From an uncultured Clostridia bacterium (lineage in GTDB: Bacteria; Bacillota; Clostridia; Christensenellales; CAG-314), in contig CANQJK010000008.1 in assembly GCA_947624235.1 (NCBI GenBank), forward strand, positions 1-42,922: a stretch of 42,922 bases of DNA. The letters run 5' to 3'. Position numbers and translations under genes: made by a program. How positions within the stretch are numbered: position 1 is the stretch's first letter; every line of letters begins with the position of its first letter. The notes beneath the pieces were generated by a model that searched no databases, was not told the DNA's origin, and saw only the letters and a list, made by a program, of their open reading frames with translations. Shown here piece after piece: positions 23,650 to 30,997 of the stretch.

Positions 23650-25353
23650 ATGAAACTCAACTACAAACGCACGATACTCGTAGGCTTTGCGTTCTTTTTG
23701 ATAAGCGCATTTTGGCAAGCGTACGACACGATAATCCCCCTGATGCTCACCAACAAGTTCGGTTTGGATCAAACTTGGTCGGGCGTTATTATGTCGCTGG
23801 ACAATATTTTGGCGCTGTTTATGCTTCCGCTGTTCGGCGCGCTCTCCGACAAAAAGGATACGCGCTTCGGCAAGCGCACGCCCTTTATTGTGATAGGCAC
23901 CGTTGTCGCCATAGTGTGCTTTGTCGGGTTGACTTTTGCCGATACCGCACAACTCAAAAAGGTGCAGGAAGGCAACAAGGAAACTTACTGGGAACAAAAC
24001 TACACCGTCGAAAACCGCGATTACCACAACATCACCAACAAGGACGTGGCGGAAACGTACACCGTGCGCGACTACGCCTCCAAGATGTACTTAAACAAAA
24101 GTTACGACCAACTGGACGATGAACAAAAAGCCCAAGTGGAAAATTGGTATAAAAGCGACGACCTCAACTACGACACCGTTTACGTCTACGAAAAGAATTC
24201 GGACAGCTACCGCCTGTGCAAAAATGACGACGATTCATTGGTATTTGCCGATACGGGCGAAAGTATCGGTTCGGCAAAAACATCCAACGCGTATTCTGCG
24301 CTGGTAAGCGAGGCGGAAGCGCAATTTGCCAAAGGGGTGATGAAAGCCAATTGGTGGATACTGCTCATATTCATAACGATATTGCTGGCGGTGCTCATTT
24401 CCATGGCGACGTTCCGTTCGCCTGCGGTAGCGTTGATGCCCGACGTCACGGTAAAACCGCTGAGGAGCAAGGCAAACGCCGTGATAAACCTCATGGGCAC
24501 GGCGGGCGGATTGCTTGTGCTTGTGTTGGGCATGCTGTTCGGCACAGGCAAAGTGAAAAATCAATTGATGAACTACACCTACTTTGTGTTGGCAGTCAGC
24601 GGAATAATGCTTGTTGCGCTTGTGATATTTGTCTTTACCGTAAAGGAAAAGCGTTGGAACGCCGAAATGTTGGAGGCGCAGGCGCAACTGGACGAGGAAC
24701 AACCGCAACCCGAGGAAACGGCGCAGGACAGCAAACTATCCAAAGACAAGCTCAAATCGCTGATACTGATACTCGCCTCCGTTGCGCTGTGGTTTACGGG
24801 CTACAACGCCATCACAAGCAAGTACAGCGTGTACGCGCTGAACGTGCTCAACAAGGACTACAACACCACTTTGATGATAGCGCAGGGCGCGGCGATAATC
24901 GCCTATGTGCCCGTGGGCTTGATAGCAAGCAAGATCGGTCGCAAAAAGACGATACTTGCAGGCATAGTTATGCTTGCAGGCGCCTTTTTCGGAGCGATAT
25001 TCGTATCCGCATCCAGCCCCAATGTGTTGCTGTGGATATTGTTTGCCCTGGCGGGGATAGGTTGGGCAACTATCAACGTAAACAGCTTCCCCATGGTCGT
25101 GGAACTGAGCAAAGGCGCAAATATAGGCAAGTACACGGGCTACTACTACACCGCATCCATGGCCGCGCAGGTGATAACGCCCATACTTTCAGGCGCGCTG
25201 ATGGATGGTTTCGGCACCATGCGCATTTTGTTCCCTTACAGCGTGATATTCGTGGCAGGCTCCTTTGTGACAATGCTGTTTGTCAAGCACGGCGACAGTA
25301 AACCCGTCGCACCCAAGGACAAGTTGGAAATGTTGGCAGGCGGTGACGACTGA
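23650..25353 (+). CDS. MFS transporter with large extracytoplasmic loop
   Basis: A 567-residue permease of the major facilitator superfamily, with closest pattern to sugar carriers (GPH/SLC45-like). The N half has FWQAYDTIIPLML and the signature loop GALSDKKDTRFGKRTPFI between helices 2 and 3. The C half has GLIASKIGRKKTILAG. About 130 residues (roughly 112-245), rich in D, K, Y and N, sit between helices 3 and 4 as judged from hydrophobicity. This loop should face outside and is absent from normal members (about 450 residues). The central cytosolic loop is acidic (EEQPQPEETAQDS). ATG 23650 has AAGGAGGAT directly upstream; the frame is open to 23596 but lacks a site there. It is a single gene, substrate unknown and probably a glycoside. 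Confidence 0.85.
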   Translation: MKLNYKRTILVGFAFFLISAFWQAYDTIIPLMLTNKFGLDQTWSGVIMSLDNILALFMLPLFGALSDKKDTRFGKRTPFIVIGTVVAIVCFVGLTFADTAQLKKVQEGNKETYWEQNYTVENRDYHNITNKDVAETYTVRDYASKMYLNKSYDQLDDEQKAQVENWYKSDDLNYDTVYVYEKNSDSYRLCKNDDDSLVFADTGESIGSAKTSNAYSALVSEAEAQFAKGVMKANWWILLIFITILLAVLISMATFRSPAVALMPDVTVKPLRSKANAVINLMGTAGGLLVLVLGMLFGTGKVKNQLMNYTYFVLAVSGIMLVALVIFVFTVKEKRWNAEMLEAQAQLDEEQPQPEETAQDSKLSKDKLKSLILILASVALWFTGYNAITSKYSVYALNVLNKDYNTTLMIAQGAAIIAYVPVGLIASKIGRKKTILAGIVMLAGAFFGAIFVSASSPNVLLWILFALAGIGWATINVNSFPMVVELSKGANIGKYTGYYYTASMAAQVITPILSGALMDGFGTMRILFPYSVIFVAGSFVTMLFVKHGDSKPVAPKDKLEMLAGGDD

Positions 25354-25583
25354 TAACGCAAATCTGCCTTGTTTGCTTGCGTTTTGCGCCACGCACGCGC
25401 CACAAGATAAGCCCTCGCGCGTTGACTACCACAAACGAGAAAATGCGCGACGCAACGTTGCATGCCCGCGTTTGCGGTGATATCGGCTTGCGCCCTTGCC
25501 AAGACAAAACGCATGTCCGTTGATAAACGCCGAAAACAAGAGACAGTCACATTGACTATTTTTACAAATCGATACAAAAACAA
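25354..25583. other. Gap after the MFS gene
   Basis: Between the convergent MFS and ECF genes (25354-25666) I find only the terminator at 25584-25612. The remaining 230 bases show no reading frame with a ribosome binding site and no recognised RNA. Confidence 0.5.
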
Positions 25584-25620
25584 ACGGCTTGAAAACACTG
25601 CTTTCAAGTCGTTATTTTTG
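25584..25620. terminator. Bidirectional terminator, family member 4
   Basis: ACGGCTTGAAA (25584-25594) pairs with TTTCAAGTCGT (25602-25612). TTATTTTTG follows on the plus strand and a T-rich run on the minus strand. It serves the convergent MFS and ECF genes. Confidence 0.8.
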
Positions 25621-25666
25621 TACACATATCCACAACGGCGCTTGCCGTCATATTTGGGCGGACAAG

Positions 25667-26374
25667 TTATTCTTTCCTATCGCCGTCCCCTGCGCTCTGT
25701 TCGTCGCCCTCTTGGGCGCACAATTCGCCACCGTTTTGTTGAACGTTCGATCCATCGTCGTTTGCCTCGTCCCGTTGTTCGTCGCTTGACTCATTCCGCA
25801 ATTGTTTACCGCTCTCTTCAACGTCGGGCAAAGTAGATTCGGCAATGCCCACAAACAGTTTGGCGGGCACGGCGCGCAATATGAACCACACGGCAAAGCC
25901 CACTATCACGCCTGCCAATATCCCAAGCAGGGCAAGCCAGGGCATGTAGGCGAACATCTCGGGAGTAGCGCTTATCAGGCAAAACACGACGTTTTGCGTC
26001 ATGTTGTGCATAACTGCCGATACCACCGAAATTGCCACTATGCTCACGCGCGGATAGACAAATTCCACCAACAAAGCGGAGGTCGCAACGCTCACCAAGC
26101 CTGCGGTAAGGCTGTACAACAACGTGGACACGTTGCCCGTAAACAGACTGCCCAGCGTGGTGCGCACCACTACAAGCACGATCGCGTCCACGGGACCGAG
26201 CACAAACACCGCCAACAGCGAAAAAATGTTGCTCAACCCCATTTTGGCTCCCGGCAACAACATGGACGGGAACAGACTCTCCACCATGAACATTATCAAT
26301 GCCATAGCCGTAAGCACTGCAAGCGTCGCTATGCGCTTGGCGGTAAATAAAGTTTTTCGTCCGACCTTTTTCAC
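25667..26374 (-). CDS. Gx-type ECF transporter S component
   Basis: A 235-residue integral membrane protein of the Gx transporter family (PF07456, often annotated heptaprenyl diphosphate synthase component I). Five to six helices span residues 12-180. The family block GAKMGLSNIFSLLAVFVLG is at about 42-60, followed by RTTLGSLFTGN and LYSLTAGLVS. Such proteins are substrate-binding S components that pair with a shared energising module; the true substrate is not established. A tail of about 45 residues, rich in D, E, N, Q and G, follows the last helix and is poorly conserved in type. I chose GTG 26374; a TTG at 26389 lies within the -10 box, so the message seems leaderless or nearly so. Confidence 0.75.
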   Translation of the reverse strand: MKKVGRKTLFTAKRIATLAVLTAMALIMFMVESLFPSMLLPGAKMGLSNIFSLLAVFVLGPVDAIVLVVVRTTLGSLFTGNVSTLLYSLTAGLVSVATSALLVEFVYPRVSIVAISVVSAVMHNMTQNVVFCLISATPEMFAYMPWLALLGILAGVIVGFAVWFILRAVPAKLFVGIAESTLPDVEESGKQLRNESSDEQRDEANDDGSNVQQNGGELCAQEGDEQSAGDGDRKE

Positions 26375-26380
26375 GACACA

Positions 26381-26409
26381 ATTGTACAATATTTTACCGC
26401 TTTTGGCAA
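26381..26409 (-). promoter_or_regulatory. Promoter of the Gx ECF gene, possible leaderless start
   Basis: On the minus strand, TTGCCA (26409-26404), a 17-base spacer and TACAAT (26386-26381). The expected RNA start is at about 26374, the first base of the chosen GTG codon. No ribosome binding site fits any nearby start. Confidence 0.5.
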
Positions 26410-26493
26410 GCGTTGTTTATCGCCCTGCCGTATGTGCCCGAAACAGGCGCACAAAAGCTGCTTATTTTTTGCCGTAAAAGGCGCATATATAAG

Positions 26494-26522
26494 TTGAAAA
26501 AATATCCGCAATGTAGTATAAT
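26494..26522 (+). promoter_or_regulatory. Promoter of the MscS gene
   Basis: TTGAAA (26494-26499), a 17-base spacer and TATAAT (26517-26522), 21 bases before the start codon. The leader is therefore very short and carries the AGGAGGT site. Confidence 0.8.
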
Positions 26523-26543
26523 TTGTTTGCACAGGAGGTAAAT

Positions 26544-27524
26544 ATGTCCAAAACAAAAAAAGCTCTCAAAGAAGATGGCGAAAAGATCAAACAGCGCATA
26601 CGTTCCATGCGTCCTGCACGGTTGACATTTCTCTCCGTCATGTTCATCATCACGGTGATAACGCTTGTGTTTTACGAGCCGTTGTTCTCTACCGATCCGG
26701 AAAAAAACATCTTTCTCAACGACGAAACGGGCAAGATAGACACGGGCGTGCTGTTTTTCGACCAAGTGATATCGATAATACCCACCGCTCTCAAATGTAT
26801 CCAATCTGTGACGATACTGCTTATCCTCGCCACCGTCATCGACCTGATAATAAACCGCGCCTGCGGAAAATCTTCTCGCGGAGTGACCATTTCGGGGTTG
26901 TTGAGCAACTTGCTCAGTTGGCTTACCGCCATTATCTTTGTGATAATCGTTCTGTCCTCCTTCGGCGTGGACACCACCGCGTTGATAACGGGCGCAGGAG
27001 TGCTTACGCTTATCGTAGGCTTGGGGATGCAATCTCTCATTGCCGACATCGTTGCGGGGTTGTTCATTGTGTTTGAAAACGACTTCAACGTGGGCGACTA
27101 CATATCGGTGGACGGCTTCCGCGGACAGGTGCTGTCTATCGGAGTGCGCACTACCAAACTTAACGGCGTTGGAAACATCAAGATCATCAACAACAGCGAT
27201 CTGCGCGGAGTGATAAATCTCGATCTCGAACCCACCTACATCAAGACGCTCGTAGACATCGAATACGGCGCAAAACTGCCCGAAGTGGAACAGATAATTC
27301 GCGAGCACGAAAGCGAACTATGCGTTCCCCATGCCGTAGACACCCCAGTCTACAACGGAGTTGCCAATCTCGGCGCAAGCGGAGTGACGCTTCAATTCAG
27401 TTGCCATTGTCGAGAAGAGGACATATTCAGCGCGTCCCGCGAACTTAACGGAACGGTCAAAAATCTGTTTGACAACCACGGCATAAGCATTCCCTTCCCG
27501 CAGATCGTCGTGCACCACGAATAG
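26544..27524 (+). CDS. Small-conductance mechanosensitive channel (MscS family)
   Basis: A 326-residue channel subunit. Helix 1 is near residues 30-48, helix 2 near 80-105 and a third near 125-150. The pore helix TM3 has the family pattern GVLTLIVGLGMQSLIADIVAG followed by FIVFENDFNVGDYI. The cytosolic beta domain (about 195-245) and alpha/beta domain (about 245-320) follow. MscS channels are heptamers that open under membrane tension and release solutes on hypo-osmotic shock. About 40 residues between helices 1 and 2 carry an acidic extracellular loop. ATG 26544 has AGGAGGT 7 bases upstream; a frame opening at 26523 would start inside the RNA start region. It is a single gene. Its 3' side (27525-27670) shows only a small GCAAAG/CTTTGC hairpin near 27568. 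Confidence 0.93.
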   Translation: MSKTKKALKEDGEKIKQRIRSMRPARLTFLSVMFIITVITLVFYEPLFSTDPEKNIFLNDETGKIDTGVLFFDQVISIIPTALKCIQSVTILLILATVIDLIINRACGKSSRGVTISGLLSNLLSWLTAIIFVIIVLSSFGVDTTALITGAGVLTLIVGLGMQSLIADIVAGLFIVFENDFNVGDYISVDGFRGQVLSIGVRTTKLNGVGNIKIINNSDLRGVINLDLEPTYIKTLVDIEYGAKLPEVEQIIREHESELCVPHAVDTPVYNGVANLGASGVTLQFSCHCREEDIFSASRELNGTVKNLFDNHGISIPFPQIVVHHE

Positions 27525-27671
27525 CACCCCTCAAATGCGTTTGGCGAAGCGATGTATAGCACGTACGCAAAGTTTTAGTAGCTTTGCGGTGTTGTCCCCG
27601 ACTATCGGCAAATATGTTTTGTTTGTGCACGCCCTGCCCCGTTAGCAGGTGCAAGCGACACAAATAACCAA

Positions 27672-27714
27672 TGCAAAACCCCGACGTTTTGTACCGAACG
27701 GTACGACGTCGGGG
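27672..27714 (-). terminator. Terminator of proS
   Basis: On the minus strand CCCCGACGT and ACGTCGGGG (27714-27679) pair around an inner GTACCG/CGGTAC hairpin, followed by TTTTGCATT. It lies about 40 bases past the proS stop. Confidence 0.85.
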
Positions 27715-27754
27715 TAATTGTTTACATTCTACTCAATGCGTAGCGCAAGCGTTA

Positions 27755-29194
27755 TCAATAGGCGCGAGCGACCAAGGCGACTACCAAGTTTTCCGCGCTA
27801 TCCTTTCTACCGCAACATGTGCACACGTCTTGGAAGGGGCGTTCGTCCAACATGACGCGAACGGTCGCCTGAAACTTCTCCTTGAAAAGCGCCTCGCATG
27901 CGGGATCTTTGTCCCACACCACTTTGGCGAAGCATTTGCTATCCAATATCTCGCCCAATTCGTCCATATTGCGGGCAAGTTTGACGTGACTGTCGCGAAA
28001 AGCCAACGATTTGGCGTACATATTGCTTTGGATCTGTTGCATAAGTTCGCTTGCTCTGTCGGCAAGATCATCCAATGGCAGGGTGAACTTTTCGCAAGTG
28101 TCGCGACGGGAACATGTAGCCACGCCTTGCTCTATGTCGCGCGGACCAATCTCTATGCGCAGGGGCACGCCCTTCATTTCCCACTCGTTGAATTTCCAAC
28201 CGGGGCTTTGGTCGCGCGTGTCCAACTCTACGCGCAATCCCGCCTTGCGAAGTTGCTCGGCTACCTCTACCGCCTTTTCCGAAACGCCCTCTTTGTGCGC
28301 GGCGACGGGTATCACCACCACCTGAACGGGCGCAACCTTGGGCGGAAGCACCAAACCGCGTTGATCGCCGTGCGCCATGATTATTGCGCCGATAAGTCGT
28401 GTGGACACTCCCCAACTGGACTGCCACACATATTTGTGCGTGCCGTCTTTGTCGAGGAATTGGATGTCGTAGGCACGGCTGAATTTTTGTCCGAAGTGAT
28501 GCGTGGTGCCCGCTTGCAGACTTTTGCCGTCCAACATCATTGCTTCCATGCCGAATGTTGCCTCGGCTCCCGCAAATTTTTCCTTTTCGCTCTTTTGCCC
28601 GATAAACGTGGGCATTGCCAACACGTCGCGAGCAAAATCTGCATAGAGATGAAGCATATCCAACGTTTCCGCCATAGATTCCTCGCGCGTGGCGTGTATG
28701 GTGTGACCTTCCTGCCACAAAAATTCCGACGTGCGAAGGAAGGGACGGGTGGTCTTTTCCCAACGCACAACGTTTGCCCACTGGTTGAGCTTCAAAGGCA
28801 GATCGCGATAGCTATTGATCCATTTGGAGTACATGTTGCAAATTATCGTTTCGCTTGTAGGACGGATAACGACAGGTTCTGCCAAAGTTTCTCCGCCTGC
28901 CACGTTGACAACGGCGACCTCGGGCGCAAAGCCCTCCACATGCTCCGCCTCCTTGTTGAGCAGGCTCATGGGGATGAGCATGGGGAAGTAGGCATTTTGG
29001 TGCCCAGTGGCCTTGAAACGTGCGTCCAACTCGCGCTGAATGTTTTCCCAAATGGCGTAGCCGTAGGGACGGATCACCATGGTGCCCTTTACAGGTCCGT
29101 AGTCTACAAGTTGTGTTTTGAGTACTACGTCGGTGTACCACTGCGGAAAATCGACGTCCATATCCGCGATTTCTTTTACAAACTGTTTTGCCAT
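27755..29194 (-). CDS. proS: Prolyl-tRNA synthetase, archaeal/eukaryote-type
   Basis: A 479-residue class II synthetase that attaches proline to tRNA-Pro. Motif 1 is near residues 60-80 (QNAYFPMLIPMSLL). Motif 2 is RWEKTTRPFLRTSEFLWQEG at about 140-160. Motif 3 is LIGAIIMAHGDQRGLVLPPK near 270. The anticodon-binding domain follows, and then the C-terminal domain with zinc-type cysteines (ATCSRRDTC and CTCCGRKD) ending in tyrosine. This is the short form without the YbaK editing insertion, found in archaea, eukaryotes and some Firmicutes. ATG 29194 has AAGGAG 12 bases upstream. It is a single gene with a consensus promoter and a hairpin leader too short to be a T box. Confidence 0.96.
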   Translation of the reverse strand: MAKQFVKEIADMDVDFPQWYTDVVLKTQLVDYGPVKGTMVIRPYGYAIWENIQRELDARFKATGHQNAYFPMLIPMSLLNKEAEHVEGFAPEVAVVNVAGGETLAEPVVIRPTSETIICNMYSKWINSYRDLPLKLNQWANVVRWEKTTRPFLRTSEFLWQEGHTIHATREESMAETLDMLHLYADFARDVLAMPTFIGQKSEKEKFAGAEATFGMEAMMLDGKSLQAGTTHHFGQKFSRAYDIQFLDKDGTHKYVWQSSWGVSTRLIGAIIMAHGDQRGLVLPPKVAPVQVVVIPVAAHKEGVSEKAVEVAEQLRKAGLRVELDTRDQSPGWKFNEWEMKGVPLRIEIGPRDIEQGVATCSRRDTCEKFTLPLDDLADRASELMQQIQSNMYAKSLAFRDSHVKLARNMDELGEILDSKCFAKVVWDKDPACEALFKEKFQATVRVMLDERPFQDVCTCCGRKDSAENLVVALVARAY

Positions 29195-29229
29195 ATTATT
29201 TACCGCTCCTTGAAGCATGATTTTTGGAT

Positions 29230-29264
29230 AAACGCACGAGGAAAATACATTTCAACGTGCGTTT
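29230..29264 (-). promoter_or_regulatory. 5' leader hairpin of proS
   Basis: AAACGCACG and CGTGCGTTT pair perfectly over 9 bases, starting at about the first transcribed base. It is followed by TATCC rather than a clean T run, so it more likely stabilises the RNA than terminates it. No T-box sequence (AGGGUGGNACCGCG) is present. Confidence 0.5.
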
Positions 29265-29266
29265 AC

Positions 29267-29295
29267 AGTATAATTCAGTCCGAAGTTTTTGTCAA
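29267..29295 (-). promoter_or_regulatory. Promoter of proS
   Basis: On the minus strand, TTGACA (29295-29290), a 17-base spacer and TATACT (29272-29267). Confidence 0.8.
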
Positions 29296-29327
29296 ACTGA
29301 TTTGGGTACTAATAACGATCGCAAAGG

Positions 29328-29912
29328 TCACTTTGCCTCCTCGCTCGGCGCAAGGCGAAGCTTCGCCCTGTTGTTGATGTGTTCCAACGGAACAAAAGCC
29401 ACCGAAAACAGCACCAAGTTGCACACCGTCTGCGTGACGAAAAAACTTATCCCCGCAACATACATGACGGCAAAGCGACCGAACACGTTGTCGAAATCGA
29501 CAAAAAAGCCCTTGCCTGTGTAGCCCACCATTGTGTCTACAAAGGAAGTGAGCACGCCGAACAATATCGTCATTGCCACCGCAACAAGCGTTACGATAAC
29601 TACTTTGGCAACTTTGTTTCCAAAGCGGATCTTGCCCAACAAACAAAAGACCAACGCCAACATGTTCCAATGGACAAGATAGGATATTATCCAAGTATTC
29701 ACACCCCATATTGCCATATCCACCGCGATAAACACGTTTACCGACGGAAAAACCACTTTGGCGCCCCACACGAAGGCGCACACTGCAATGAGCAATGTCA
29801 CCACCTCCACGTTGGGCAAAACCGCCAATGCTTCCTTTCCTCCCACTAAAAGCGCAGAGTACATTGCGGATATCGCCAACAGTATTGCGTTGTATTTGTG
29901 TTTTGCCTTCAT
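29328..29912 (-). CDS. ECF transporter S component, predicted corrinoid uptake
   Basis: A 194-residue membrane protein with about six helices: the first at residues 8-25, others at 35-60, 62-80, 82-100, 105-125 and 150-180. An SAMYSALLVGGKEALAVLPN-like helix 1/2 boundary is the usual region carrying ECF S signatures. S components bind a vitamin in the membrane and dock with the shared EcfA-A'-T module, which is not encoded here. The specificity is not visible in the sequence itself. Context supplies it: it follows by 13 bases a DUF4430 lipoprotein gene, and the pair sits behind a cobalamin riboswitch. Cobalamin or a precursor is therefore the likely cargo. ATG 29912 has a weak CGGAAC site, which fits coupling to the upstream gene. 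Confidence 0.75.
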   Translation of the reverse strand: MKAKHKYNAILLAISAMYSALLVGGKEALAVLPNVEVVTLLIAVCAFVWGAKVVFPSVNVFIAVDMAIWGVNTWIISYLVHWNMLALVFCLLGKIRFGNKVAKVVIVTLVAVAMTILFGVLTSFVDTMVGYTGKGFFVDFDNVFGRFAVMYVAGISFFVTQTVCNLVLFSVAFVPLEHINNRAKLRLAPSEEAK

Positions 29913-29925
29913 ATTGTTCCGTTTG

Positions 29926-30423
29926 TCAATAGGAAGCTATCTCAAAGTAAATTACCGCTCCCTGCTCTACCGTCATCTCGCTTATGCCCACCTGCGAGGA
30001 TACCAGCGTCACGTCGCCCACCGTGTAGGTGGTAACGCCCGCATAATTGCCCTTGTCCTTGGCAACGCTCGTCAGCACGGTGACGTACTCGTTTTTGGAT
30101 GCGTCGGGGGACAGACCGCCTATTTTGTTGATGTATTTGCCATATTCGCTCTCCGTCCAATCTACGTTAAGCTCCGCTTCCTGCGCGAGATATTCTATGA
30201 CGTCTTCGCCCGTTTTCATATTTTCGGTAAGCGTCACCGTATAGCTTGTGTAGTCCTTGTCGCCGTTTTTGATGATGACTGCCATTTGACCGTCTTTCAG
30301 TTTGGGAAGCGTCAGCTCTTCAAGTTGCTTTGCCACGGGCTTGTCCACGCAAGCGACCAACGCAATGCAACAAATGAACAGCAGGACGGACAAAACCCAC
30401 GTTGTAAATCTTGTTTTTTTCAT
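29926..30423 (-). CDS. DUF4430 lipoprotein, predicted corrinoid binder
   Basis: A 165-residue lipoprotein. The signal peptide ends in the lipobox LVAC (cysteine near residue 25). A single DUF4430 domain (about 45-165) follows, with VIIKNGDKDYTSYTVTLTEN, then TGEDVIEYLA and the closing TVEQGAVIYFEI strand. DUF4430 is related to the C-terminal beta domain of animal transcobalamin and intrinsic factor, so B12 binding is plausible. It should be anchored on the outside of the membrane and pass ligand to the ECF S component encoded just downstream. ATG 30423 has AAAGGAG 7 bases upstream. A terminator (30476-30494) and a cobalamin riboswitch (30579-30703) control it. The riboswitch makes this prediction much stronger than homology alone. 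Confidence 0.8.
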   Translation of the reverse strand: MKKTRFTTWVLSVLLFICCIALVACVDKPVAKQLEELTLPKLKDGQMAVIIKNGDKDYTSYTVTLTENMKTGEDVIEYLAQEAELNVDWTESEYGKYINKIGGLSPDASKNEYVTVLTSVAKDKGNYAGVTTYTVGDVTLVSSQVGISEMTVEQGAVIYFEIASY

Positions 30424-30462
30424 TTTTTTCTCCTTTAATTTTATTCGATCGCAAGCAATTTT

Positions 30463-30494
30463 CCACAAAAAAAGACCGTCGTTTTTTTCGACGG
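30463..30494 (-). terminator. Terminator of the cobalamin riboswitch
   Basis: On the minus strand CCGTCG (30494-30489) and CGACGG (30481-30476) enclose an A7 loop and are followed by TCTTTTTTT. An upstream CTTCGACG (30561-30554) can pair with CGTCGAA of the stem and act as antiterminator. Confidence 0.85.
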
Positions 30495-30578
30495 CGCAAA
30501 GTAAGCCTTGCCCTCACTTGGAAAAGGACAGGCAAATACCAAGCGCTCTCTTTCGTCGAAGAAATGCTTTGCTGTTTC

Positions 30579-30703
30579 CCTGCGGTCGGGCATTAGGACT
30601 TGTTTGTTGCCTTGGCAAAAAGCAACACTTAACCTCAGCGGGACTGTCAATGATTTGCACATTGTTTCCCCGCAAATGCGCTTGTTTCAGCGCAACCCGC
30701 AGG
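30579..30703 (-). promoter_or_regulatory. Cobalamin riboswitch (short type)
   Basis: On the minus strand, helix P1 CCTGCGG (30703-30697) pairs with CCGCAGG (30585-30579). Inside it are GGGGAAACAATGTGCAAATC (30672-30653), matching the GGGAA...GGUG-AAUC core, and then GACAGTCCCGCTGAGGTTAA, matching the GCUGUCCCGCNACUGUAA block. The B12 box AAGTCCTAATGCCCGACC (30601-30584) resembles AAGUCAGGAGACCUGCC. The distal helices between these blocks are short, as in compact cobalamin riboswitches. By family knowledge, ligand binding would favour the downstream terminator and reduce expression of the uptake genes. Confidence 0.75.
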
Positions 30704-30722
30704 CGCTATGGATCGTATTCGT

Positions 30723-30751
30723 ATTGTACCACACAAAAATTCAAATTGCAA
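30723..30751 (-). promoter_or_regulatory. Promoter of the riboswitch-DUF4430-ECF transcript
   Basis: On the minus strand, TTGCAA (30751-30746), a 17-base spacer and TACAAT (30728-30723), so RNA should begin a few bases before the riboswitch. Confidence 0.65.
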
Positions 30752-30920
30752 CAAAATAACGAACTGTCGCATTGCCCGCGCAAGCAACCGTAAAATAAGA
30801 TATACAAAAAACGGTTCTGCGAAAAAGATCAGGGTGTTACGACAAACGAAAATAGTTCTCTTTCTTTTAATATTTTTCCTTTCTCCCAACATTTGACATA
30901 GAGCCATAATTATACAAAAA
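30752..30920. other. Spacer between two minus-strand transcripts
   Basis: AT-rich DNA upstream of the riboswitch promoter and downstream of the lipoprotein terminator. I see no gene or recognised element. Confidence 0.5.
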
Positions 30921-30947
30921 ACGACTTGAAATGGTTTTTCAAGCCGT
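30916..30947 (-). terminator. Terminator, family member 5
   Basis: On the minus strand ACGGCTTGAAA (30947-30937) pairs with TTTCAAGTCGT (30931-30921), followed by TTTTTG. It lies 51 bases past the stop of the 501-residue lipoprotein gene. Confidence 0.85.
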
Positions 30948-30997
30948 CTTTGATTTGGCGTAAAAGTGCTTAACGCAACAACCCTTGTGCAAGGATA

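Noticed and set aside
29195..29295. T-box leader before proS.
   Set aside because: The leader is only about 65 bases and lacks the T-box sequence and specifier stem; only a simple hairpin is present.
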